The notes beneath the pieces were generated by a model that saw only the letters and a program-made list of their open reading frames with translations, searched no databases and was not told the origin of the DNA. The translations under genes were made by a program, and so were the position numbers. A DNA stretch of 5,394 bases, taken from the NCBI GenBank assembly GCA_002085305.1, contig NATJ01000092.1:1-5394 (forward strand), written 5' to 3'. The DNA is from Epsilonproteobacteria bacterium 4484_65. GTDB taxonomy: Bacteria > Campylobacterota > Campylobacteria > Campylobacterales > Sulfurovaceae. This document shows positions 1-5,394 of this stretch, one piece after another; position 1 is the stretch's first letter; every line of letters starts with the position of its first letter.

Positions 1-1
1 C

Positions 2-253
2 TTTCAAATTACAGGTCTTTATGAAAATATGCTTTTGCAAATGATCAAAGCAGGGGAAGCAGGTGGACAACTTGATGCTATGTTGGATAAAGTAACGAAT
101 TATTATGATATGGAATTTCAGGATTTGATCGATAACCTTTCAGCCTATATAGAACCTATTATGATGTTCTTTATTGCAATACTTGTATTACTTATGGCTC
201 TTGGTATCTTTATGCCAATGTGGGATCTTGGTAAAGCAGTGAAAAATGGTTAA
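2..253 (+). CDS. Type II secretion / type IV pilus platform protein, GspF/PilC family (3' end only)
   Basis: This reading frame is open from the left edge, so the gene begins outside the window and only its last 83 codons are visible. The visible part matches the C-terminal T2SSF domain. It has the family's G-E-x-G-G-x-L motif (GEAGGQL) at about visible residues 21-27, then a helical stretch, an I-E-P-I turn, a hydrophobic membrane segment (about residues 52-71) and a short tail ending MPMWDLGKAVKNG. Family knowledge: this polytopic inner-membrane protein is the platform on which the assembly ATPase builds a pseudopilus or type IV pilus, used for secretion, twitching or DNA uptake. The fragment cannot tell GspF from PilC or a competence homologue. 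Translation ends at TAA 251-253, directly before a strong hairpin, so it is probably the last gene of its operon. Confidence 0.85.
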   Translation, partial: FQITGLYENMLLQMIKAGEAGGQLDAMLDKVTNYYDMEFQDLIDNLSAYIEPIMMFFIAILVLLMALGIFMPMWDLGKAVKNG

Positions 254-289
254 TACTTAGACTAGGGATGAATAATCCCTGTCTAAGTA
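254..289. terminator. Strong bidirectional hairpin between convergent genes
   Basis: The arms TACTTAGAC (254-262) and GTCTAAGTA (281-289) pair perfectly. After a single bulged T at 263 the stem continues with AGGGAT (264-269) against ATCCCT (275-280), closing a 5-nt loop (270-274). This gives 15 base pairs. It starts right after the stop codon of the secretion gene and ends 13 bp from the stop of the convergent kdsB, so it can end transcripts from both sides. On the minus strand it is followed by a T-rich stretch containing TTTTT; on the plus strand the T tract is weaker. Confidence 0.8.
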
Positions 290-302
290 AAATTTGTATT
301 TC

Positions 303-1022
303 TTAAAGCCTATGGTGTTTAATGGCTTTTTCTAGATCTTCCTGGGTATCTATACCAAAACTTTCTGTTTCTACCTCTATCATGGCTACTCTGTACCCAT
401 AATAAAGCGCTCTGAGTTGTTCTAGTTTTTCTATATCTTCCAGAGGTGCAGGATTGAGTGTACAAAACTTTCGTAATGATCTTACAGTAAAACCATAAAT
501 GCCCAAGTGTCCCTTGTAACTGTCAAAATGATGGTCTCTGGGATAGGGTACTTTAGCTCTGGAGAAATAGAGTGCTATATCATCACTGTCTGTCACAACC
601 TTAACAATGTTTGGATCATCTGCTTCAGGATTGGAAATGGTTTTATAACATGAGTTCATCATGATGCTTCCATCTGTTTGGTTTTTCTTTGTTAAATTAT
701 AAATCCCCTGAACTACATCTGTCTCTATAAACGGTTCATCGCCCTGTACATTGATAATGATCTCATCATCACTTAAACCTAATTTTTGTACCGCTTCATA
801 GATGCGATCTGTTCCACTTTGGTGATCTTGGGAAGTCATTACTGCCTGAATACCATGTGACGCAGCAATATCTATTACATCTTGCGAATCGGTTGCAATG
901 ACCACAGAGTCTATATCATCTACAGCCATGGCAGTTCTGACAACCATAGGAATACCTCCTATATCTGCTAAAACTTTATTTGGAAAGCGACTTGAACCTA
1001 TGCGTGCAGGAATAATAATCAT
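303..1022 (-). CDS. kdsB: 3-deoxy-manno-octulosonate cytidylyltransferase (CMP-KDO synthetase)
   Basis: KdsB activates the LPS sugar KDO: CTP + KDO gives CMP-KDO + diphosphate. This occurs in the cytosol and supplies the transferase that adds KDO to lipid A. The 239-aa protein is close to the usual ~245-250 aa and appears complete. It opens with the nucleotide-binding signature PARIGSSRFPNK (residues 5-16). Further family motifs are VIATD (41-45), SGTDR (69-73), NVQGDEP (91-97, metal and nucleotide site), YFSRAKVPYPR (152-162), HLGIYGF (172-178), LEDIEKLEQLRAL (194-206) and GIDTQEDL (223-230). The start at 1022 is supported by AAAGGG (1033-1028), 5 nt upstream, and by the signature lying right at the N-terminus. 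It is divergent from hemH, with 80 bp between the starts, and converges on the secretion gene to its left. Its presence implies a KDO-containing LPS/LOS and hence a Gram-negative cell. Confidence 0.96.
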   Translation of the reverse strand: MIIIPARIGSSRFPNKVLADIGGIPMVVRTAMAVDDIDSVVIATDSQDVIDIAASHGIQAVMTSQDHQSGTDRIYEAVQKLGLSDDEIIINVQGDEPFIETDVVQGIYNLTKKNQTDGSIMMNSCYKTISNPEADDPNIVKVVTDSDDIALYFSRAKVPYPRDHHFDSYKGHLGIYGFTVRSLRKFCTLNPAPLEDIEKLEQLRALYYGYRVAMIEVETESFGIDTQEDLEKAIKHHRL

Positions 1023-1102
1023 GAAAACCCTTTATTTGTGAATACTTTATAGTATGAATTTTACACTGTATATGCTAAAATAGCAAGCAAATAAGGATAA
1101 CA
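1023..1102. promoter_or_regulatory. Divergent promoter region, kdsB / hemH
   Basis: These 80 bp separate the start codons of two divergent genes and must hold both promoters if both genes are transcribed from here. The region is AT-rich. For hemH, TAAAAT (1076-1081) is a possible -10. The hemH ribosome-binding site is AAGGA (1093-1097), 5 nt before the ATG. For kdsB, TACTAT on the minus strand (1054-1049) is a possible -10. No convincing -35 boxes are visible, so the exact sites are weak guesses. I see no clear operator palindrome. Confidence 0.45.
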
Positions 1103-2044
1103 ATGAACAAAGCACTTTTACTTCTCAATATGGGTGGACCAAATAACATAGAAGAGGTAGAACTCTTTTTACGTAATATGTTTGCTGATAAAAATATATT
1201 GACGATGAATTCTTATATGCGTAAGTTTATTGCAACTATTATCATTGCCAAACGTCTTGAAGATGTGAAAGAGAATTATCAGTTACTGGGTGGTAAATCA
1301 CCACTTCCCGCACTTACAGAAGAACTTATTATAAAATTAAAAACCTATTTAGATATACCTATCTATCCGGTAATGCGTTATGTTCCTCCTTTTGCTGATG
1401 AGGCATTAGAAAAGTGCAAAGAAGAGGGTATAGAAGAACTGGTACTGTTTCCGATGTATCCTCAATACTCAACTACCACAACACTTTCCTCTTTAGAAGA
1501 TATTGAACAGAGATGTGAAGCTTTAGAGTATAGTCCTAAAATTACTTTGATCGATCCCTATTATGACGATTATGATTATATAGCAGCAAGCTGTGAGAAG
1601 ATCATAGAGGCTGCAGAGGGTAAAGATACAAGAGAGTATGATCTGCTACTCTCAGCACATGGTTTGCCGATGAGTATCATCAAAGCGGGAGACCCATATC
1701 AAAATCAAGTGGAGGCCAATGCTTCTGCGATCAAGATCTATCTTAAAGAACGTGGAATTGAATTTCATGAGATAAAACTTGTATATCAGTCTAAAGTAGG
1801 TTCTTCAGCCTGGCTTGAACCTAATCTTGTAGATGTATTGAGAAACCCTACACATAGAAAAGTACTTATATATCCGCTTGCATTTACACTTGATAATTCT
1901 GAGACAGTATTTGAATTGGATATTGAACATAGAGAGATAGCGGATAAGATCAAGTATGAAGATTATATCGTTGCATCGTGTATGAATGATAGTGACAAAT
2001 TCGTACAACTGATCGTAGATAGAGTCAATGCTAGCACAATATAG
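1103..2044 (+). CDS. hemH: Ferrochelatase
   Basis: HemH inserts Fe2+ into protoporphyrin IX, the last step of haem synthesis, in the cytosol or at the inner face of the membrane. The 313-aa protein has normal length. Landmarks are the N-terminal LLLLNMGGP (5-13), GGKSPL (63-68), SAHGLP (184-189) with the metal-site histidine H186, the signature QSKVGSSAWLEP (229-240), and DNSETVFELDIEH (264-276). In the last motif E267 aligns with the catalytic glutamate (human E343). The position equivalent to human H341 is N265; this position also varies in other bacteria, so it need not mean loss of activity. A good ribosome-binding site (AAGGA, 1093-1097) supports the start. It is the first gene of a rightward cluster and overlaps the next gene by 17 bp. 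The downstream genes have no obvious link to haem, so the grouping may be only transcriptional. Confidence 0.95.
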   Translation: MNKALLLLNMGGPNNIEEVELFLRNMFADKNILTMNSYMRKFIATIIIAKRLEDVKENYQLLGGKSPLPALTEELIIKLKTYLDIPIYPVMRYVPPFADEALEKCKEEGIEELVLFPMYPQYSTTTTLSSLEDIEQRCEALEYSPKITLIDPYYDDYDYIAASCEKIIEAAEGKDTREYDLLLSAHGLPMSIIKAGDPYQNQVEANASAIKIYLKERGIEFHEIKLVYQSKVGSSAWLEPNLVDVLRNPTHRKVLIYPLAFTLDNSETVFELDIEHREIADKIKYEDYIVASCMNDSDKFVQLIVDRVNASTI

Positions 2045-2390
2045 TAAGCAGAACATATTTCTGTTTTGGGCTGCATTGGTCGGGTCTTATATCTTAGCGA
2101 TTCTTCCACAAGATATTGCTCCTGAAATTGGGAACCTTTCGGATAAAACACTACATTTTATTGCCTTTACTGTTTTATCACTATTGTTAAATCTCTCTTA
2201 TCGAATGGCATGGTGGAAAAGTATAGTCTACCTTATCTTTTATGCATGTTTTATTGAGTTTTCCCAATATTTTACTCCGAATCGGTGTGCAGAGTTTTTG
2301 GATGTTGTAGCAGATACAATTGGCATAGGAATAGGGCTTTTATTCTATTGGGGGTATAAAAAACTGGAGGTGATCTGTGAAAACAGTTGA
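2028..2390 (+). CDS. VanZ-like small membrane protein
   Basis: A 120-aa hydrophobic protein with about four predicted membrane segments (roughly residues 8-26, 42-57, 63-79, 96-110). It carries the VanZ-like pattern: LSDKTLHFIAF (37-47), with the conserved D-K-x-x-H-F, then IEFSQYFTPNR (76-86), with E-x-x-Q and R, and FLDVVADTIG (90-99), with the conserved D-x-x-A-D/N-x-x-G. The family is named after enterococcal VanZ, which gives low-level teicoplanin resistance, but the biochemical role of most members is unknown and a resistance role should not be assumed here. The ATG lies inside the end of hemH (17-bp overlap, different frame), with only a weak purine-rich site upstream, so translational coupling to hemH is likely. 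Its own 3' end contains the ribosome-binding site and start of the next gene. Confidence 0.8.
   Translation: MLAQYSKQNIFLFWAALVGSYILAILPQDIAPEIGNLSDKTLHFIAFTVLSLLLNLSYRMAWWKSIVYLIFYACFIEFSQYFTPNRCAEFLDVVADTIGIGIGLLFYWGYKKLEVICENS
2366..2375 (+). promoter_or_regulatory. Unusually strong Shine-Dalgarno of the YigZ-family gene
   Basis: GGAGGTGATC is a 10-nt perfect complement of the conserved 3' end of bacterial 16S rRNA (GATCACCTCC). It lies within the last codons of the VanZ-like gene. The GGAGG core ends 6 nt before the GTG at 2377, which fixes that rare codon as the start. The long match probably compensates for the GTG start and permits initiation independent of the upstream gene. Confidence 0.85.
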
Positions 2391-2928
2391 GAGATCATAT
2401 GTATCACAGACTGAAGTCAACCGCTCAAAATTCATTACATATCTTGTACCTATATCAGAATTTGATGGTTTACAGAAAAAACTTAAAACAAAAAATCCCA
2501 AAGCGAACCATGTTGTCTATGCCTTACGTTACCTGAATGAATATGATCAGATAGTTGAAAACAGTTCAGATGATGGTGAACCTAAAGGCTGTGCAGGTGT
2601 TCCTGCTTTGAATGTACTACGTGGCGAAGCGTTGATCAACTGTGCTGTGCTTATAGTGCGTTATTTTGGTGGTATAAAGCTTGGTACTGGAGGTATGGCA
2701 AGAGCCTATGCCTTGGCTGTGAAAAATGTAGTAAAAGAGAGTACACTTGTACTCTATGAAAAAGAAATAGTCTATATATTCTCCTGCAACTATAATGAAG
2801 TAGACAAAACACTCTATAAGCTCAAACAGTTAAATCTTACGAAATATGAACGTGACTTTGGAGTAGATAAAGTAGTATGGAAGTTAATAGGTAGTGAAAA
2901 GAAAATAGAGAAATTTAAGAATGTGTAG
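2377..2928 (+). CDS. yigZ: YigZ / IMPACT (UPF0029) family protein, short C-terminus
   Basis: A 183-aa protein of the YigZ/IMPACT family. The N-terminal UPF0029 domain (about 1-120) is well preserved: RSKFI (16-20), PKANHVVYALR (41-51), SSDDGEPKGCAGVP (63-76), then VRYFGGIKLGTGGMARAY (94-111). The second domain (about 130-183) resembles the start of DUF1949. Eukaryotic IMPACT modulates the Gcn2 stress kinase; the bacterial role is not settled. E. coli YigZ is about 204 residues, and this protein stops after the IEKF segment where homologues continue, so it appears about 15-20 residues short. Its last codon and TAG stop lie inside the palindromic element at 2924-3020. The GTG start is fixed by the strong Shine-Dalgarno at 2366-2375. 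It overlaps the VanZ-like gene by 14 bp and is last in the cluster. Whether the short end is native or caused by the element cannot be decided from the sequence alone. Confidence 0.88.
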   Translation: MKTVERSYVSQTEVNRSKFITYLVPISEFDGLQKKLKTKNPKANHVVYALRYLNEYDQIVENSSDDGEPKGCAGVPALNVLRGEALINCAVLIVRYFGGIKLGTGGMARAYALAVKNVVKESTLVLYEKEIVYIFSCNYNEVDKTLYKLKQLNLTKYERDFGVDKVVWKLIGSEKKIEKFKNV

Positions 2929-2950
2929 GGTGTTGTGCCCTCACAACACC
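2929..2950 (+). terminator. Hairpin terminating the hemH-vanZ-yigZ cluster
   Basis: A perfect 9-bp stem with a CCCT tetraloop begins at the base right after the yigZ stop and is followed by GTTTTAAAT. This is a plausible intrinsic terminator with a short T run, formed by the left half of the palindromic element. Confidence 0.6.
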
Positions 2951-2993
2951 GTTTTAAATATGCCATACTCTATTTTTAAGTTTTAAATTTATT

Positions 2994-3015
2994 GGTGTTG
3001 TCAGGAGACAACACC
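2994..3015 (-). terminator. Hairpin terminating the amt1-glnK1 operon
   Basis: A perfect 9-bp stem (GGTGTTGTC/GACAACACC) with a 4-nt loop lies 7 bp beyond the glnK1 stop. Reading leftwards it is followed by AATAAATTTAAAAC, so the T tract is weak. It is probably a terminator or an mRNA 3'-end stabiliser, formed by the right half of the palindromic element. Confidence 0.5.
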
Positions 3016-3022
3016 CTACATA

Positions 3023-3379
<357 letters not shown>

Positions 3380-3387
3380 TCAGTATT

Positions 3388-4560
3388 TTATATACTACGT
3401 TTAAATTCAGGGTATGCCTCTATACCACATTCTGTGGCATCGATTCCCTCTAGTTGTTCATCATCTTCTGCACGAAGTACAAAAATCTTGTTAATAGTGT
3501 ATATTGTGATCCAGGCAAGAGGGAAGACAATAATTCCTACTAAAAGTATACCTTTTAATTGTGACCAAATGCTTACATCGGCTACAAAAATACCCACTGC
3601 TAGTGTTCCCCAGATCCCATTTACCAGGTGAACAGAAAGGGCACCTACAGGGTCATCCATTTTTAATCTATCAAATATCGGTACAAAAAGAACAACCAAT
3701 GCCCCACCAATTGCACCAATTAAAATAGGTGTATGAATATCGTACTGGTCTGGTCCCGCTGTTACTGCTACAAGTCCACCCAGTGCACCATTGAGTATCA
3801 TGGTAATATCGAATTTTTTATATCTAAAATAAGTGAGTAACCATCCTACAATGGCACCTGAAAGTCCGGCCGTATTGGTATTCATAATTGTTAAAGCAAC
3901 AGCATCTGCATTTTCTTTACTTGAAATGGCTCCTACCGAACCACCATTAAATCCAAACCAACCTATCCAGAGTAGTAACGCACCTAATGTGACCAAAGGA
4001 ATGTTAGATGCAGGGATAACACGAACTTTACCATTTTTAAATCTACCACGTCTAGGTCCCATGATGAGAATAGCTGCAAGCAGTGCCCAACCCCCGGTAG
4101 AGTGGATGACGGTTGAACCTGCAAGATCAGAAAGAGATGAGATATCTAAAGCAGTACCAGATAAAAAGTTTGCTCCCCATGTAAGGTTAACAATAGTCGG
4201 ATAGATAAATGCACCAACAATAATAGTGAATATCGCCAAAGGCAAGATACGAGAACGTTCACTTACCCCACCACTCATAATGTTGACTACTTTCCCTACA
4301 AATGCCATTTGGAACATAAAGAATGCATATTTGCTTATGCCGTCTTGGTGATCCCAGCTTCCAAAAGCATACTCATAGCCTATGAGTAGGAAAGACATTG
4401 AAGCTACAGCGTAGATCATGACATTGACCGTCAGTACAGAGGTAACATTTTTAGTTCGTACCAATCCAGCTTCGAGCATAGCAAAACCTGGAACCATAAA
4501 GATGATGAGGGTCATGGCAAAGATAGCAAAGAAAGTATCTATCACGTAATTCATTTCCAT
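3388..4560 (-). CDS. amt: Ammonium transporter Amt (copy 1)
   Basis: An inner-membrane Amt/Mep/Rh channel, trimeric in the family, that conducts ammonium. The 390-aa protein has about 11 hydrophobic segments and no cleavable signal peptide; TM1 contains GFAMLEAGLVRTKN (25-38). Pore residues are present by alignment with E. coli AmtB: the Phe gate F87 (FQMAF, 83-87) and F204 within WFGFNGGS (201-208, also W201 and S208), D145 in DLAGSTVIH, and the twin histidines H153 and H311. The tail EGIDATECGIEAYPEF (371-386) matches the EGLD..EHG.EAYPEF type of Amt C-terminus, but has C where H is usual. The ATG at 4560 has AGGAG (4571-4567) 6 nt upstream, which favours it over the ATG two codons later. 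It is followed by glnK1 23 bp downstream. The 174-bp upstream gap contains candidate promoter and hairpin elements. Confidence 0.95.
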   Translation of the reverse strand: MEMNYVIDTFFAIFAMTLIIFMVPGFAMLEAGLVRTKNVTSVLTVNVMIYAVASMSFLLIGYEYAFGSWDHQDGISKYAFFMFQMAFVGKVVNIMSGGVSERSRILPLAIFTIIVGAFIYPTIVNLTWGANFLSGTALDISSLSDLAGSTVIHSTGGWALLAAILIMGPRRGRFKNGKVRVIPASNIPLVTLGALLLWIGWFGFNGGSVGAISSKENADAVALTIMNTNTAGLSGAIVGWLLTYFRYKKFDITMILNGALGGLVAVTAGPDQYDIHTPILIGAIGGALVVLFVPIFDRLKMDDPVGALSVHLVNGIWGTLAVGIFVADVSIWSQLKGILLVGIIVFPLAWITIYTINKIFVLRAEDDEQLEGIDATECGIEAYPEFKRSI

Positions 4561-4566
4561 ATTTCA

Positions 4567-4608
4567 CTCCTAATATTTTGAATGTATTAGTGTATCTGTT
4601 ATTAGGAA
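4567..4608 (-). promoter_or_regulatory. Possible ribosome-binding-site-masking hairpin in the amt1 leader
   Basis: In the amt1 mRNA direction, TATTAGGAG (4575-4567) contains the Shine-Dalgarno AGGAG. It can pair with TTCCTAATA (4608-4600) through 8 Watson-Crick pairs and one G-T wobble, enclosing a 24-nt loop. A second, shorter complement, CTAATA (4590-4585), lies in that loop and could compete for the same bases. The pairing is visible in the sequence; a role in controlling translation is inference. AT-rich complementarity of this length can occur by chance. Confidence 0.4.
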
Positions 4609-4633
4609 GGATTGAAAGGGATTCTTGCTGTAA

Positions 4634-4646
4634 AATTAAGCAAAAA
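4634..4646 (-). promoter_or_regulatory. Candidate sigma-70 promoter for amt1-glnK1
   Basis: Reading leftwards, TTTTTG (4646-4641), one base, then TTAATT (4639-4634) resembles the T-rich/TG extended -10 arrangement described for Campylobacter-type promoters. Initiation near 4627 would give a leader of about 67 nt that includes the hairpin at 4567-4608. No -35 box and no sigma-54 GG-N10-GC signature are visible on this strand. Confidence 0.4.
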
Positions 4647-4678
4647 TAATTTATTTTTAAGAAAATATAGAGAAATGT

Positions 4679-4695
4679 TGATTAAAATTTAATCA
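4679..4695. promoter_or_regulatory. Perfect AT-rich palindrome upstream of amt1, possible operator
   Basis: TGATTAAA and TTTAATCA are perfect 8-bp inverted arms around a single central A. The symmetric form with almost no loop suits a dimeric DNA-binding protein better than an RNA hairpin. It lies about 33 bp upstream of the candidate -10 region. The half-sites do not have FNR/CRP spacing (TTGAT-N4-ATCAA), and I cannot assign a regulator. Confidence 0.35.
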
Positions 4696-4703
4696 GTTAA
4701 GTC

Positions 4704-4728
4704 TTGCACCAAGGAAAACCTTGGGCAA
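4704..4728 (-). terminator. Hairpin after glnK2
   Basis: TTGC (4704-4707) and CCAAGG (4709-4714) pair with CCTTGG (4719-4724) and GCAA (4725-4728) around a 4-nt loop, giving 10 pairs with one bulged A at 4708. It lies 6 bp beyond the glnK2 stop. No clear T run follows on the minus strand, so it may be a weak terminator or an mRNA 3'-end stabiliser rather than a full barrier between the two amt/glnK modules. Confidence 0.55.
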
Positions 4729-4734
4729 AGGAGA

Positions 4735-5160
<426 letters not shown>

Positions 5161-5162
<2 letters not shown>

Positions 5163-5394
5163 AAAGGTTGAAACCTTTTTCACCGTGAGTTGCTTCATCT
5201 AAACCTTTAAATTCAGTCTCTTCATCTACTCTTCCTCCGCCTGTAAGGGCAGCAGCGATAAAGTATACGATAGCTGTTACGATAGCACTGTAAACGATCG
5301 TTAAGAGAATCGCTTTGATTTGAGAAACAAGTTGTGCACCCATGCTGTAATCATCTGCCATAAGATATGGAGCGATGAAGATAGCAGTAGCAAT
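5161..5394 (-). CDS. amt: Ammonium transporter Amt (copy 2, 3' end only)
   Basis: The frame is open to the right edge, so only the last 77 residues are visible. They comprise IATAIFIAPYL, then a short connecting region, one long membrane segment (about visible residues 26-50, ending before GGGR) and a hydrophilic tail. The tail RVDEETEFKGLDEATHGEKG matches the conserved cytoplasmic C-terminus of Amt proteins (RV.EE.E..GLD...HGE), which in the family takes part in gating and in contact with GlnK. It is clearly different from the tail of amt1 (EGIDATECGIEAYPEF), so the two channels are not a recent simple duplication. Stop TAG is at 5163-5161. The last coding bases (5163-5178) form a palindrome AAAGGTT/AACCTTT. 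glnK2 follows after 84 bp. Confidence 0.9.

Larger units (their letters stand above)
2924..3020. repeat. REP/BIME-like inverted pair of GTAG-hairpin units
   Basis: The outer arms TGTAGGGTGTTGT (2924-2936) and ACAACACCCTACA (3008-3020) form a perfect 13-bp inverted repeat. Each end is also a self-contained unit. On the plus strand GTAG (2925-2928) is followed flush by a 9-bp hairpin (GGTGTTGTG/CACAACACC, loop CCCT). On the minus strand GTAG (3019-3016) is followed flush by a 9-bp hairpin (GGTGTTGTC/GACAACACC, minus-strand loop TCCT). About 43 AT-rich bases lie between. GTAG at the foot of a palindrome, in inverted pairs, is the known layout of REP sequences and BIMEs mobilised by RAYT transposases. 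Membership here is inferred from form only; no transposase is in the window. The element contains the yigZ stop and ends 2 bp before the glnK1 stop. Confidence 0.7.

Noticed and set aside
1103..2044. Inactive ferrochelatase because N265 replaces the histidine found in human H341
   Set aside because: The catalytic Glu (E267) and metal-site His (H186) are present, and the N265 position varies among bacterial enzymes, so no loss of function can be claimed.
1805..2151. Minus-strand open frames at 1805-2056 and 1963-2151
   Set aside because: They lie opposite hemH and the VanZ-like gene, overlap each other, and show no family features.
2028..2390. Glycopeptide resistance gene (VanZ)
   Set aside because: Only the broad VanZ-like fold is recognisable; no vanA-type neighbours are present and the cell appears Gram-negative, so a resistance call is not supported.
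2924..3020. CRISPR-like repeat array
   Set aside because: There are only two inverted palindromic units with one AT-rich spacer, and no series of direct repeats.
3833..4204. Plus-strand open frame of 123 codons opposite amt1
   Set aside because: It is a shadow of the well-supported amt1, with low-complexity translation and no recognisable domain.
4611..4629. Possible sigma-54 promoter (AAAGGG...CTTGCTG) near amt1 on the plus strand
   Set aside because: The GG-to-GC spacing is 8 rather than 10 and it points away from amt1, towards glnK2's end.

Overview
The window looks like a chromosomal segment of a Gram-negative, AT-rich bacterium. The best guess is a Campylobacterota member of the Sulfurovum/Sulfurimonas type. 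That guess rests on the codon and base composition, on a CMP-KDO synthetase gene (which implies an LPS outer membrane), on the style of the HemH and PII proteins, and on a candidate promoter with a T-rich stretch and TG ahead of the -10. It is inference only, since no rRNA or other marker gene is present.

Layout. (1) Positions 1-253 (+) hold the 3' end of a type II secretion/type IV pilus inner-membrane platform gene (GspF/PilC family). A strong hairpin at 254-289 separates it from the convergent gene kdsB (303-1022, -). (2) An 80-bp divergent intergenic region separates kdsB from a rightward, overlapping three-gene cluster: hemH (ferrochelatase), a small VanZ-like membrane protein and a YigZ/IMPACT-family protein. 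The genes overlap by 17 and 14 bp, and the YigZ start is preceded by a 10-nt perfect Shine-Dalgarno match. (3) A 97-bp palindromic element (2924-3020) fills the gap between the convergent ends of yigZ and the first glnK. (4) From 3023 to the right end everything is on the minus strand: two consecutive ammonium transporter + PII modules. In transcription order these are amt2 (3' end only) - glnK2 - hairpins and candidate promoter - amt1 - glnK1. A second palindromic pair (5102-5162) lies between amt2 and glnK2.

How the genes work together. KdsB activates KDO for LPS, and HemH inserts iron into porphyrin; these are housekeeping functions. The Amt/GlnK modules would import ammonium and gate that import with the nitrogen/energy-sensing PII trimer. 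The two GlnK proteins are about 83% identical (94 of 113 by hand count), while the visible ends of the two Amt proteins are clearly different.

I see no undescribed defence, mobile or biosynthetic system. The points most worth a second look are the GTAG-plus-hairpin (REP/BIME-like) pairs at gene ends, one of which supplies the stop codon of a short YigZ; the tandem Amt/GlnK arrangement; and a possible ribosome-binding-site-masking hairpin in the amt1 leader. No stretch above 300 bases lacks a gene.
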